NCBI GenBank assembly: GCA_017448825.1
Contig: JAFSKR010000014.1
Coordinates: 62,001 to 126,000, forward strand
Direction of reading: 5' to 3'
From: Bacteroidaceae bacterium
Lineage (GTDB): Bacteria > Bacteroidota > Bacteroidia > Bacteroidales > Bacteroidaceae
Length of the DNA stretch: 64,000 nucleotides
Shown: positions 35,291 to 45,613 of the stretch, one piece after another
Numbering within the stretch: the stretch's first letter is position 1
Layout of the letters: every line of letters begins with the position of its first letter
Program-made: the position numbers and the translations under genes
The notes under the pieces: model-generated
What the model was told of the DNA's origin: nothing
Database searches by the model: none
Seen by the model: the letters and a program-made list of their open reading frames with translations, nothing else

Positions 35291-36010
35291 CTATCCATTG
35301 GCAAGTGTTGCCAATTGCAGGTCAATCGTTTTTGGCCAATCCGTCGCGGGTGGAGCAACGACTTTCCCGTCGCGTGTTGCTGAAACATCGGCATGAATCG
35401 TACGGAATCCCAGTGCCGCAGCCGCTTCAACATTCGGCGTGGAGTCATCGATGAAGAGACATTCTTCAGCCTTTGCATGGGTATCTTCCAACACCTTCAG
35501 ATAAATGTCCTCATTAGGCTTGGCAAGATGCATCTCCTGCGAAAGGAAAACGTGTTCAAACAGTCCGTTCACAACATCTTCTCCTCCAAAGCAACGCTGT
35601 ACGATGTCTTGCCAGTGGGCATCGTTTGTGTTCGACAACATATAGAGGTGATAGCCCCTCTCTCGCAGTTCCTTCACTTTGTCAAGTCGGTATTGGGGGA
35701 TGCCGATACAGCAAGTGTTCCATGCATCAAGCACCTGCTGGCGAGTGGTGCCTGGATGACAGGCTTGTTGTACACAAGCCAAGAAGTCTTCAGTGGTGAT
35801 GCCTCCCACCTGATACAGGTTGACGACACCATTTGCCACGATGCCCTCTCCCATCACGGCTGGCTTCGTGTCATCATGAAGAGGATGGTGAGAAGTGTTG
35901 GCTGAAAAGGCATCCATATCGACACCCAAGGCCTGTATCTGCTTCATGCAATGGATGAGGTCGATGTCGAGCAGCACACCGCCCAAGTCAAAGATGATAT
36001 TTTTAATCAT
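35291..36010 (-). CDS. HAD-superfamily (subfamily IA) hydrolase
   Basis: 239 residues from the ATG at 36010. Motif I IFDLGGVLLDID, motif II MLSNTNDAHW, and motif III/IV FLSQEMHLAKPNEDIYLKVL with ECLFIDDSTPNVEAA. The pattern matches YihX-type phosphatases acting on small phosphorylated metabolites; substrate unknown. The second Asp of motif I is replaced by Gly, as in YihX-like members, so this is not a defect. MscS lies 43 bases upstream on the same strand. Confidence 0.88.
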   Translation of the reverse strand: MIKNIIFDLGGVLLDIDLIHCMKQIQALGVDMDAFSANTSHHPLHDDTKPAVMGEGIVANGVVNLYQVGGITTEDFLACVQQACHPGTTRQQVLDAWNTCCIGIPQYRLDKVKELRERGYHLYMLSNTNDAHWQDIVQRCFGGEDVVNGLFEHVFLSQEMHLAKPNEDIYLKVLEDTHAKAEECLFIDDSTPNVEAAAALGFRTIHADVSATRDGKVVAPPATDWPKTIDLQLATLANG

Positions 36011-36053
36011 AAGATGGCTTCCTGTTTTTTGTGATTCAATCATTCATCAGCCG

Positions 36054-36899
36054 TCACTTCATGTGCACGTCAATTTGCTGGAAGGGAATCTCTATTCCAG
36101 CGGCAGCCAGTTCCCGATAGACCTTTTCTGTTGTGTCAAATCTCACAGTCCAATAGTCGGAAGCCTTTACCCACACCCGCATTTGGAAGATGATGCTGCT
36201 GGTGGACATCGTGGTCATGGGAAGGGATGGGGCAAATGCACCTTCTTTCAGGATGCGTCCGTCGGCATCAATAATTTGGTTCAGCACCTTGCGCACATCG
36301 TCAGGATTGGTGCCGTATGCCACCTCTACGTTGAGGTCGATACGCCGTGTCGAAGCCGCTGTCGAGTTCTTCAGGCTGCCCGTTGCCAGAGGGCCGTTCG
36401 GGATGATGATGGTTTGATTGTCCGGCGTGTTCAGCACGGTGTTGAAAATTTGAATCGCCTTCACGGTGCCTGCAAAACCTTGTGCTTCGATATAATCCCC
36501 CACTTTATAAGGTTTCAGCGTCAAAACCAGCACCCCTCCGGCAAAGTTCTGTAACGTGCCGCTCAGTGCCATTCCGATAGCCATGCCTGCTGAGGCAAAC
36601 ACAGCCAAAAACGAAGTCGTATCGATGCCCAAAATTCCGATGATGATGATGACCAGCAGCAGATTGAGCGAGATGTGGACAAGGCTATGGGTGAACGTGT
36701 AGAGCGATGCCTCCACTTTACGTTTCTGCATCAACGTCTGAATCAGTTTGACCAGATACTTGATGATGAACCGCCCTGCAATCAGGACAATGGTGGCAAC
36801 AATGAGGTTTTTGCCAAACGTGATGAGATAGTGAGTGACCAAACTAAGGTCTATTTGGCTCCAGTCAAACTGAGTTACATCTATTTTCTTTTCTTCCAT
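36054..36899 (-). CDS. mscS: small-conductance mechanosensitive channel (MscS family)
   Basis: 281 residues, the size of E. coli MscS. Three N-terminal membrane spans, the pore helix AVFASAGMAIGMALSGTLQN rich in small residues, FAGGVLVLTLKPYKVGDYIE leading into the cytoplasmic beta domain, and VIIPNGPL-like IIIPNGPLATGSLKN. Opens under osmotic downshock. Part of a row of minus-strand genes with short gaps. Confidence 0.93.
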   Translation of the reverse strand: MEEKKIDVTQFDWSQIDLSLVTHYLITFGKNLIVATIVLIAGRFIIKYLVKLIQTLMQKRKVEASLYTFTHSLVHISLNLLLVIIIIGILGIDTTSFLAVFASAGMAIGMALSGTLQNFAGGVLVLTLKPYKVGDYIEAQGFAGTVKAIQIFNTVLNTPDNQTIIIPNGPLATGSLKNSTAASTRRIDLNVEVAYGTNPDDVRKVLNQIIDADGRILKEGAFAPSLPMTTMSTSSIIFQMRVWVKASDYWTVRFDTTEKVYRELAAAGIEIPFQQIDVHMK

Positions 36900-36944
36900 A
36901 TACTTTCTTCTTACCTTTCTTTTTACCTTTCTTCTGTCACCATG

Positions 36945-37829
36945 TTAAAATTCTATCACCTCGTTGTCGTAAGCCAAATGGACACCCGGTGGCAAGGACT
37001 GTTCTTCGACAGCATGAGGACGAATGTGGTGGCTCATGTGAACAAGCCAAGTCTCTCGGACACCCTGTTGTCGGGCGAAAGCGATGGCTTCTTCGATGGT
37101 TTGATGGCTGGGATGGGACGTATGGCGCAATCCGTTGACAATCAGGTAGTCAATGCCTTGCAAGAGGGGAAGTTCCGTGTCAGGGATGGTCTTCATGTCG
37201 GTGATGTAGGCGAAGTTCTCGATGCGGAAACCAACAATAGGCAGGTTGCCGTGCATGACACGAATAGGCATGATGACCACATCCTTACGGCAGATGTCGC
37301 CCTCGCGTTCCCTGATTCTCTGCAACTCCTCCCATATCTGCTGACGCTTCATCTTGATGGCATCTTCAAGATACTCAGATGCCATGGGTTCCCGTTCCAC
37401 ATCTTTAATAACAAAAGGAACATGGGGTTCTATTTCGATGAGATTGATAGCAGGCACACCAGGATAACGCTTGTCTTTCGGTGTGAAGCAATAGGGAATG
37501 CGCTCCATCAAATGGTCAGCACAGAACTTTTCGGCATACACATCGACATCGCCAAAGATGCTGTAGGGGCGCAAGTCATCAAGACCACCCACATGGTCAT
37601 AGTGTTCGTGGGTGATGAGCACGGCATCAAGTGGCTTAAAGTCGATGCGCAACATTTGTTCACGAAAGTCAGGACTACAATCGATGAGGATGCGTTTGCC
37701 GTAGATTTCCAATAGGCTGGAACACCGCAGACGCTTGTCTTTGGGATTGGTGGAGGTACACACCTCACACGGGCAGCCTATCTGAGGCACACCGCAGGAT
37801 GTTCCGCTTCCGAGAATGGTGATTTTCAT
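36945..37829 (-). CDS. MBL-fold metallo-hydrolase (PhnP-like)
   Basis: 294 residues from the ATG at 37829. N-terminal MKITILGSGTSCGVPQIGCP, a cysteine cluster CPCEVC, and the metal motif THEHYDHVGGLDDLRPY (HxHxDH). This combination is seen in PhnP-type phosphodiesterases, some acting on cyclic phosphates. No phosphonate genes are near, so the physiological substrate is open. It follows murB after 8 bases and is presumably co-transcribed. Confidence 0.88.
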   Translation of the reverse strand: MKITILGSGTSCGVPQIGCPCEVCTSTNPKDKRLRCSSLLEIYGKRILIDCSPDFREQMLRIDFKPLDAVLITHEHYDHVGGLDDLRPYSIFGDVDVYAEKFCADHLMERIPYCFTPKDKRYPGVPAINLIEIEPHVPFVIKDVEREPMASEYLEDAIKMKRQQIWEELQRIREREGDICRKDVVIMPIRVMHGNLPIVGFRIENFAYITDMKTIPDTELPLLQGIDYLIVNGLRHTSHPSHQTIEEAIAFARQQGVRETWLVHMSHHIRPHAVEEQSLPPGVHLAYDNEVIEF

Positions 37830-37837
37830 ATAATAGC

Positions 37838-38842
37838 TTATATCATGTTTACTTCGGGATGGATGTCGATGCCGAACTTCTCTTTTACGTCCTTGCAAAT
37901 AGTGTCGCACAGACGGATGATTTCGTCCGATGTGGCTCCACCAAGGTTCACCAGCACCAGCGCCTGTTTATCATGCACACCAGCCCTGCCCAGTGCCTTG
38001 CCCTTCCATCCACACTGGTCAATCATCCATCCTGCCGGAATCTTCACACCGCCTTCCACCTCGTAGTAGGGCATTTGCGGATAGTCTTTCTGGAGCGAGA
38101 GGAACTTCTCCCTGCTGACCACGGGGTTCATGAAGAAACTGCCAGCGTTGCCCTGCACCTTCGGGTCAGGGAGTTTGGCATTACGTATGTCGATGATGGC
38201 TTGGCGCACATCAGCGATGGTCACATTCGCTTGGTCGCCCAACACGGAACGAATGTTGCCATATTCCAATTTCAACACGGGAGTCTTCTGCAAGCGATAC
38301 ACCACGTAGGTGATGGCATACTTACCCTTCAACTGGTTCTTGAAGATGCTCTGGCGATAGGCATAGTCGCATTCCACGGTGGCAAAGTAACGCTTTTCCC
38401 CACGCTGCATATCAATGGCTTCAACCATTGCTATCACATCCTTCGCCTCCACACCGTATGCACCGATGTTCTGCACGGCACTGGCACCCACCTCGCCCGG
38501 AATGAGCGAGAGGTTTTCCAAACCACCCAAACCATGTGCCACGGCCCATGCCACCACATCATCCCACACCTCACCAGCACCAGCACGCACCAGCACTTCA
38601 TCCTCGCCTTCCACCTCTTCGGCTATCTCGATGCCTTTGATGGCACTATGCAGCACCGTCCCGTCGAAGTCGCCACGAAACAGCAGGTTGCTACCACCAC
38701 CGATGTGCAACACCTCACCTTGAAGCGTCGGGATGAGTCGCTTGAGCTCTCGTTCACTACGATATTCCACATAACGCTTGGCCTTCACATCCATGCCAAA
38801 CGTATTGTGTTTCAGCAAACTGTAATCTTGGTATTCTTTCAT
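37838..38842 (-). CDS. murB: UDP-N-acetylenolpyruvoylglucosamine reductase
   Basis: 334 residues, type I MurB like E. coli. FAD-dependent reduction giving UDP-MurNAc. Visible: HNTFGM near the N terminus, FAD-binding [31 protein letters not shown], catalytic serine in [10 protein letters not shown], and the C-terminal glutamate in HPEVNMI. The start ATG shares one base with the TGA of the upstream DUF4348 gene, so they are translationally coupled. Confidence 0.95.
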   Translation of the reverse strand: MKEYQDYSLLKHNTFGMDVKAKRYVEYRSERELKRLIPTLQGEVLHIGGGSNLLFRGDFDGTVLHSAIKGIEIAEEVEGEDEVLVRAGAGEVWDDVVAWAVAHGLGGLENLSLIPGEVGASAVQNIGAYGVEAKDVIAMVEAIDMQRGEKRYFATVECDYAYRQSIFKNQLKGKYAITYVVYRLQKTPVLKLEYGNIRSVLGDQANVTIADVRQAIIDIRNAKLPDPKVQGNAGSFFMNPVVSREKFLSLQKDYPQMPYYEVEGGVKIPAGWMIDQCGWKGKALGRAGVHDKQALVLVNLGGATSDEIIRLCDTICKDVKEKFGIDIHPEVNMI

Positions 38843-39681
38843 CAGTATTCAATCTCTATCAGTTTCCAGTCCTCACCTTGCTTATCAAACTTGAATTTCA
38901 TCTGCATGCCGTTACTCACGCCCTCCATCAACAGCGTCTTGCGATTCTGGCTGATGCAAGTTTGGCCATAGTCGATGTTCGTGAGCACATCCGTCGAAAG
39001 AGGCAAATCATTCCTCAGGTTGAACCAGTCGTCAGCAGACAGTATCTCTTCCGTCGTTTCCTCTTCACCATCCTCCGAGGTGAGCACCAACTTGAGTGAA
39101 GGGCCGATGGCATCACGCTGGAAAGTGCTGTCTGCCACAAAATTGCTGTAGAAACGAAGGAAATCGCTATTGGGCAGGCAATCCATCTCCTCTTTCAGAA
39201 TCTCGGTGAGCATCCACTTCCCGTTGATGCGGTTGAACAGGTACTTCTCCACCAGGTTCTCCTTCAGATAGCACCATTCCACACCCACACTCATGATGGA
39301 CGTGTCCTTCTGCAATGCCAAGTCTTGCTCACGTTCGTAGATGATGGAATAGATGTCTTGGGCGTTAAAATGGTTATATTCCGTCCAGTCCTGTCGGGTC
39401 AGCCTCGTGTCCTCCTCCCCTTCCTTGCACGACAAGGGGAAAGTGATGCGTTGAGATTGAAAACGTGGGTCATCGGCAAAACTGAAGAAAAAATCAGCGA
39501 ACAACTCATCCACCGTGACGGGAGGCTCAACCTCTTCGTCAAACAGATGGAGCGTGTCGCCCACATACGCTTCGACAGAGTCTTCCTCCACCTCATCTTC
39601 CGAAGCATATACGTTTTGCATCTTGCTGTCCTTGCACGAAACTAAAAGGCAGACAGCCGCAACAACTAACCCTTTTCTCAT
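38842..39681 (-). CDS. DUF4348 lipoprotein
   Basis: 279 residues from the ATG at 39681. Lipobox LVSC near residue 16. The mature part begins with a very acidic stretch ([20 protein letters not shown]), then two similar halves: [20 protein letters not shown]...ITFPLS and [20 protein letters not shown]...LVLT, the internal duplication of DUF4348. Each half ends with a strand pair. Function unknown; a periplasmic-side role near peptidoglycan synthesis is suggested only by coupling to murB. The first gene of a minus-strand row reaching the HAD hydrolase gene. Confidence 0.85.
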   Translation of the reverse strand: MRKGLVVAAVCLLVSCKDSKMQNVYASEDEVEEDSVEAYVGDTLHLFDEEVEPPVTVDELFADFFFSFADDPRFQSQRITFPLSCKEGEEDTRLTRQDWTEYNHFNAQDIYSIIYEREQDLALQKDTSIMSVGVEWCYLKENLVEKYLFNRINGKWMLTEILKEEMDCLPNSDFLRFYSNFVADSTFQRDAIGPSLKLVLTSEDGEEETTEEILSADDWFNLRNDLPLSTDVLTNIDYGQTCISQNRKTLLMEGVSNGMQMKFKFDKQGEDWKLIEIEY

Positions 39682-39701
39682 ATAAAATAGTAAAAACTTT
39701 G

Positions 39702-39709
39702 CAAAGGTA
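39702..39709 (-). promoter_or_regulatory. promoter -7 box of the DUF4348-murB row
   Basis: TACCTTTG on the minus strand, 21 bases before the start codon. Confidence 0.65.
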
Positions 39710-39723
39710 AACATTTTTTTTCG

Positions 39724-39731
39724 TACCTTTG
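39724..39731 (+). promoter_or_regulatory. pheS promoter -7 box
   Basis: TACCTTTG on the plus strand, 14 bases from the opposite-facing box at 39702-39709. The two promoters must share upstream DNA. Confidence 0.65.
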
Positions 39732-39769
39732 CATCGTTTTTTACAAAAATGTCAATCGAGAAGATAATT

Positions 39770-40789
39770 ATGTTAGACAAAATTCAAAGTTTACTCCAAG
39801 AAGTTGAAAGTCTGCAGGCACGTTCAGCCGAAGAGATTGAACAACTTCGCATCAAATACCTGAGCAGGAAAGGTGTCATCACTGCCCTGATGGCAGATTT
39901 CCGCAATGTGCCGGCAGAGCAGAAGAAAGAAATCGGAATCAAAATCAACGAGCTCAAAGACAAGGCGTTGGAGAAAATCAATACCTTGCGTGACACCTTT
40001 GCCGTGCAGGAAACCGAGGCGAACCACCTTGACATCACCCGCACGGCGTACCCCATCGGGCTTGGCACACGCCATCCGCTCACCATCGTCAAGAACGAAA
40101 TCATCGACATCTTCTCACGCCTCGGCTTCTCCTTGGCAGAAGGGCCAGAAGTGGAAGACGACTGGCACGTGTTCTCGTCCATGAACTTTGCTGAAGACCA
40201 TCCCGCACGCGATATGCAGGACACCTTCTTCGTGGAGGCACATCCCGACATCATTCTGCGCACCCACACCAGCTCCGTTCAGGCACGGGTGATGGAGCGT
40301 CAGCAGCCTCCCGTACGTGTGCTCTGCCCGGGCCGAGTCTATCGCAACGAAGCCATCTCTGCCCGTGCCCACTGCTTCTTCCATCAGGTCGAAGGACTCT
40401 ACGTCGATGAGCAGGTCTCCTTCACCGACCTCAAGCAGGTGCTCCTTCTCTTTGCCAAGGAGATGTTTGGCGAAGACACCCAGATTCGACTTCGCCCGTC
40501 CTACTTCCCCTTCACCGAGCCAAGTGCCGAGATGGACGTCTCATGTACCCTCTGCAAGGGCAAAGGATGCAGCATGTGCAAAGGCTCGGGCTGGTTGGAA
40601 ATTCTTGGCTGCGGCATGGTGCACCCCAACGTGCTCGAAGCCAACGGCATCGACTCCACCAAGTACAAGGGCTACGCCTTCGGCATGGGCATTGAGCGCA
40701 TCGCCAACCTCAAGTACCAAGTCAAGGATCTCCGCCTCTTCTCCGAGAACGACGTCCGATTCCTGAAAGAGTTTGAGGCTGCCAACTAA
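39770..40789 (+). CDS. pheS: phenylalanyl-tRNA synthetase alpha subunit
   Basis: 339 residues from the ATG at 39770 (MLDKIQSLLQEV), the usual Bacteroidales length; an ATG seven codons earlier is possible. N-terminal coiled coil, then the class II core: GPEVEDDWHVFSSMN, motif 2 CPGRVYRNEAI with HCFFHQVEG, and motif 3 GYAFGMGIERIANLKY. Unusual-looking but normal for the group is the CTLCKGKGCSMCKGSGW cysteine cluster in the core. pheT is not adjacent, so the two subunits are encoded apart. Confidence 0.96.
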   Translation: MLDKIQSLLQEVESLQARSAEEIEQLRIKYLSRKGVITALMADFRNVPAEQKKEIGIKINELKDKALEKINTLRDTFAVQETEANHLDITRTAYPIGLGTRHPLTIVKNEIIDIFSRLGFSLAEGPEVEDDWHVFSSMNFAEDHPARDMQDTFFVEAHPDIILRTHTSSVQARVMERQQPPVRVLCPGRVYRNEAISARAHCFFHQVEGLYVDEQVSFTDLKQVLLLFAKEMFGEDTQIRLRPSYFPFTEPSAEMDVSCTLCKGKGCSMCKGSGWLEILGCGMVHPNVLEANGIDSTKYKGYAFGMGIERIANLKYQVKDLRLFSENDVRFLKEFEAAN

Positions 40790-40846
40790 GCCAAGGAACC
40801 AGCCTCCCCCAGCATCACGACGCACGATGCCGTCAAGCTTGGCTTG

Positions 40847-40863
40847 ACACATTATATATATAG
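40847..40863 (+). repeat. recurrent ACACATTAT...ATATA motif, diverged copy 4
   Basis: ACACATTATATATATAG, 57 bases behind the pheS stop; related to the copies at 7035, 16053 and 18502. Confidence 0.45.
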
Positions 40864-40889
40864 TATCTAACCCTTCAATCACAAACATC

Positions 40890-43061
40890 ATGAAAGCATT
40901 ATGTACCCATTTCGCCTCACCCCCTCGATGGACAAGCGCAGCAGGTCTGTTGACGATGGTGGTGGGGCTTCTCTGTTCATGCAGCAGCGGCGGCGAGGGC
41001 GAACTGCCCGACCCCAAGACATTGGGCGACGTGTCCTACAACATCAGCCATACGGAAGGAACCGGCAACGGCACCGCCAGCTCGCCAGCGGTGGCAACGG
41101 CACAGACACCTGCCCAAATAGACCTCTCGCAGAAGAGCACCTACAACGACCCCGACGGCTCCACCTACGAGTGCGAACCCCGTGCCTCCGTGAAGCTCTC
41201 TGCTGCCAACGCCGCCATCGATGCCAACAGCATTGCCGAGCTGACCACCATCAAGGAAAGCAGCTCGACCACCGCCGAAGGCACCAACCCCGTGACCAAG
41301 CACACCGTGCAGACGTTCACCATCGGCAAGCAGACCATCACCTTCGACCTTCAGCATGAAGTGTACACGCACACCGACAGCCACAACCGCACCGTCGAGA
41401 TGCCCTACCTGCGACTCAGCAATGCCCATCATGGTGCTGCCCAGGCGAAGGAAACCCGTGCGGCTGCAACAGCAGCGACTGAAGGAGGCTCCTCAGACAG
41501 CAGCCCCATCGCGGTGACTGGCATTCGCCTCACTCCCCTATCCACCCGTGGCTCCGTCACCACCCAGCAACCCTACCACGTCTCTGTGTCCTTCACTGTC
41601 GATGTGAACAGCGAGAACACCGACGACACCCAACAGCAGACCCTCGCCTTCCAAGTGGAATATGATGCCACGGTAGAGACCACCACCGAGTTTCCCGACC
41701 CCGCCACCTCCTTCACCTAACATGCCGAAGCCACCCACGGCTCGAAGAGCACCCAGTCGCCGTGGAAGATGACACAAGGCATGACCGAGATGACCGTCGA
41801 GTGGGACCAGCAGTCCACCTACACCTACTTCGACGTAGAGCAGATGACCACCCAAGTGGTGAGCCACGAGCCCAAAGCCATCATGTCCCTGCATCTGACA
41901 GACACCGTATGGGTGGAACAGATAGACGATATAACAAAAGTAACAGCGGCAGAGCCTGAAATCAGCGAAACGGGGGAAACTCCTATCGTCACAGCAGGTA
42001 AAATCAGCTTTAATATTGGTGGACAGGTCATTAGCGTGGACTGGAGCTATGATGCCTTTAAAGAGGTGAAAATTGGCGACTATTACGTGGCATGGCCTTA
42101 TCTGATGCTTGGCACACCAGAGGTGGTAGATGTTTCGGTAAGCGAAGTAGCTGGAGCTAAGGTTCCTAACAAGGACGCAAAGCTTTATGAGGTAACAGCG
42201 CGTATCAAACAGCATCTTTCAACCAAGAATGTCCCTGAAAGTGAGCAAATCTCTCAAGATGTTGAATATGTTGTTCAATATTTTGCGGCATTAGAGGTTA
42301 AGCTTGTGGATGTGAAATATCGTAAGGGCTATGAATGGTTGGCACCGCATGATAATATCATGCTATGCTCAAGATACATCGTCTATCGCGATCGCACTTA
42401 TTCCACAGGCGAAACTTTCACCGACACCTTCTACAGTATGAACAACCCTGCGGTATCTCCTCTCGCTTCTCCACATCCCCCCGGGGGGGGATAGCTATCT
42501 CGTTGATTCTGAATTGGTTGCACCCGATAGCGCCAAGTTTATTTATCATAAGAGATATTCTGATGCGGATGTAGATACTTGGATGACACACAGTATAAAC
42601 TCAGTTAGGACAGGAGTACCTGACCTAACGAAAGTTAGGTTGGGACTCCTATTGACAGGAGCGACTACGGTCTTGCTTGGGGGGATTTTAATATGTACTC
42701 CGACGGAGAAAAGTATTTTGACCCCGAAAACCCAAAAGAAACCTGGTACTTCTGCGACATTGCGAGAGGTGGAATTCAAACGGTTTATGGTGAGTATAAC
42801 AACAATGGTCGCTGGGATAAAATTCTTCGCCTGTATGATGTTTACATCAAATATTACGACAAATTCTTGTACCTTGATGGGCAGATGATAACCTTTGAGG
42901 AATACAAGCCAACCTACGAGATGAACGTCAAGGAAGAAGATACCACCATGCTGGACGGCTCCCCTGCAAAGGTCTTTACAAATGAGGTTAAAGCCAAATA
43001 CCTTGGTCGGGATTTCTATGCTGCAACGATTGATACAATCTATCAGTACAGTAACCCCTAA
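40890..43061 (+). pseudogene. broken lipoprotein gene with stop, C6G8 tract and second frameshift
   Basis: The frame opening at 40890 has a lipoprotein signal (lipobox LCSC) and 276 codons rich in Thr, Ser and Ala, and is cut by TAA at 41718-41720. The same frame then stays open to 42494 with sensible sequence (TYFDVEQMTTQVVSHEPKAI, WLAPHDNIMLCSRYIVYRDR). At CCCCCCGGGGGGGG (42477-42490) the coding frame shifts; the next part (DSYLVDSELVAPDSAKFIYH) is in the +1 frame. It returns to the first frame between about 42636 and 42660 (IDRSDYGLAWGDFNMYSDGE) and ends at 43061. Restored, it would encode about 720 residues of an unrecognised surface lipoprotein. One G fewer would repair the tract, but not the other two lesions. 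Confidence 0.8.
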
Positions 43062-43102
43062 CCAACGGCCTTAACAACAGAACTAACGTTACGCAATTAC
43101 TT

Positions 43103-43142
43103 AAAAAGAAAAACCCCGCCATTTTGACGGGGTTTTCTTTTT
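43103..43142. terminator. bidirectional rho-independent terminator
   Basis: AAAAAGAAAA-CCCCG (43103-43118) pairs with CGGGGTTTTCTTTTT (43128-43142). It serves the V-ATPase operon from the minus strand and the broken lipoprotein gene from the plus strand. Confidence 0.9.
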
Positions 43143-43182
43143 GCCTTTTTCGCGCAAGCGCGGACATTACCGCTTCATGCTC

Positions 43183-43653
<471 letters not shown>

Positions 43654-43729
43654 TTAGTGACCACACCTCTGTCACCCATGAGAAGGGCTTCACACGACCA
43701 TGAGGGGGTCGGGTTAATAATTATTGATT

Positions 43730-45613
43730 TTAATGCATCATCTTGAAAGGTTGATACTCTTTGCCGTTTCCTTCGAAGTTGGCGTTCTTGAAGTACTCGA
43801 CGAAGGTGAGTCGCATTGGGTGCACGAAGGATGAAATCATGCAAAGCCCGAAGTTGATACCGTGACCAAACAGGAGGATGATGAGCATGACGAGTTCGTG
43901 AACCACGGGGATGTCAGGACTCATGTCCATCGCCAGGCTGTTGAACACGGAACCGAGGACTCCACCCGTCAAGCCGAGCGCAAAGAGTCGGATGTAGGAG
44001 AGCAGGTCGCCCAACAGTCCGGTGGACATTCCGTAGGTTGCCCATACGCCGGCGCCGAGGTTGCTTCCCACACCCAGTGCCTTGCCCAAAGCCGAAGCTT
44101 TCTGATAGGCAGCGGGATTGTTGAGGAAGAAGATGCCGAAGGCTGACACGGCAATGAGGGCATAGAGGACGTATTGCACGGGCTTTGACCACTCCACACC
44201 AAACAGGGGGAAGCCAAACAGGACGACCGCGCTGAGGAGCGCCACGACCCATGAGAATTTCCCGACTCCGTAGATGAATCCGTAGTTCTTCACCGCCTTG
44301 CAGCCAGCCAACGTCATGCCGAGCAGCACCTGGATGAGACCGATGATGACGGAGATGACCATCATGGGCGAATAGCCGAAGAAGCTGTCCTTCATGGAGT
44401 CGTTGATGAAGTATGGCTGGATGGGCTTGATGAACTCCCAATCCACCGTGGAGAGGTCGATGCCAAAGAAGGTGCCCGTGATGAATCCGCAGAGGCAGGT
44501 CATGCCACCCAGCAAGGCACCCAACTTGCCGTAGGAGGCAAACTGAGGTTTTGCAAAGATGATGGCGATGCTGATGCCGAGGATGAGCAGTCCGTAGCCC
44601 ATATCGCCCATGCAGAGTCCGAAGAAGAGCATGAAGAAGGGGGCGAAGAAGGGCAGCGGGTCGATGTCGTGATAGTTGGGCAGGGAATACATCCGCAGGA
44701 TAGGCTCGAAGAGCGAGGAGAACTTGTCGTTCTTTATCTTGATGGGCACGTTGTCGTCAAAGGCGGGGTCTTCCACCTCGTAGAAGATGTGCTCTTTTTC
44801 CAGATACTCCACCACGCTGTCGGCATTCTCCTTGAGCGTCCATCCTATCATCAGCTTGACGGCACCATCGACAAGGTTCTCGTTGCTGAGGTGGACTTTG
44901 GAGAGCTGGATGTCGTTTTCGTTTGCCACCTTTCCCGCCTCAATCGAGGCACGATCCACGGCGTTCACTTGCAACATCTGCTCGTGGATGCTTGCCAACT
45001 GCTCACGGAGGGTCTTCTGTTTCTCGCGGTAGAAAGAGAGGGACTCTTCTGGCAAATACAAGCGTTCCGCTGTGATGGCTGGCTCGGAGTCTTCGTTGGA
45101 GAAGGCGACAAAGTAGGTCTTCTTGTTCAACTCGTTGACGGGTGTGGCAAAATACTTTTCGCCCCACTCTGCCTTATACATCTTGTGATTAACCGCATAG
45201 AAGTATGGCTTATAGCCCGACTGCTCCAGTTGATGGATGCTGTCCCAACTGAACTCGCCGAAGGGTTCCAGCTGGTTGATGGCATCATCGGTGGCATCCA
45301 TACTATGCTTCACGCTATTTTCTTCAGCCAGCAGACGCTCCACCGTGTCCACCAATGAGACGCCCTTTGTGACATCGGCGGGTTGGGCTGCATAGGTGGT
45401 TGAGGAGTCGTAGGATTCGGCTGCGAAGTCAAGAGCCTTGAGGGCGTTCTTGTATCGCTCAGCGAGGTCAAGAGCTGCTTGCAGTTCGTCACTGGTCGCT
45501 CCCTGCTGGAGTTCCTCCACATGGACAACTCCCAAGTCGCGAATGTCGGCGATGAACTTTTCATATTCCCTGCTTGTGACAAGGAATGTCAGTTTCTTCA
45601 TATCTTGTATCAT
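43730..45613 (-). CDS. ntpI: V/A-type ATP synthase subunit I (stator, subunit a)
   Basis: 627 residues. The N-terminal half is soluble and helical (MKKLTFLVTSREYEKFIADI, coiled coil), the stator arm; the C-terminal half has about seven spans, including FAPFFMLFFGLCMGDMGYGL, LSYIRLFALGLTGGVLGSVF (with the essential arginine) and LVMLIILLFGHGINFGLCMI. Together with the K ring it forms the ion path. Its start overlaps the ntpD stop by 4 bases (ATGA). A gap of 94 bases before ntpK. Confidence 0.95.
   Translation of the reverse strand: MIQDMKKLTFLVTSREYEKFIADIRDLGVVHVEELQQGATSDELQAALDLAERYKNALKALDFAAESYDSSTTYAAQPADVTKGVSLVDTVERLLAEENSVKHSMDATDDAINQLEPFGEFSWDSIHQLEQSGYKPYFYAVNHKMYKAEWGEKYFATPVNELNKKTYFVAFSNEDSEPAITAERLYLPEESLSFYREKQKTLREQLASIHEQMLQVNAVDRASIEAGKVANENDIQLSKVHLSNENLVDGAVKLMIGWTLKENADSVVEYLEKEHIFYEVEDPAFDDNVPIKIKNDKFSSLFEPILRMYSLPNYHDIDPLPFFAPFFMLFFGLCMGDMGYGLLILGISIAIIFAKPQFASYGKLGALLGGMTCLCGFITGTFFGIDLSTVDWEFIKPIQPYFINDSMKDSFFGYSPMMVISVIIGLIQVLLGMTLAGCKAVKNYGFIYGVGKFSWVVALLSAVVLFGFPLFGVEWSKPVQYVLYALIAVSAFGIFFLNNPAAYQKASALGKALGVGSNLGAGVWATYGMSTGLLGDLLSYIRLFALGLTGGVLGSVFNSLAMDMSPDIPVVHELVMLIILLFGHGINFGLCMISSFVHPMRLTFVEYFKNANFEGNGKEYQPFKMMH

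Noticed and set aside
35291-36010. Defective motif I in the HAD hydrolase (Gly in place of the second Asp)
   Set aside because: The same substitution is normal in YihX-like HAD phosphatases.
36675-37715. 346-codon plus-strand frame
   Set aside because: Antisense to the metallo-hydrolase and mscS genes, both with clear motifs.
37859-38971. 370-codon plus-strand frame
   Set aside because: Antisense to murB.
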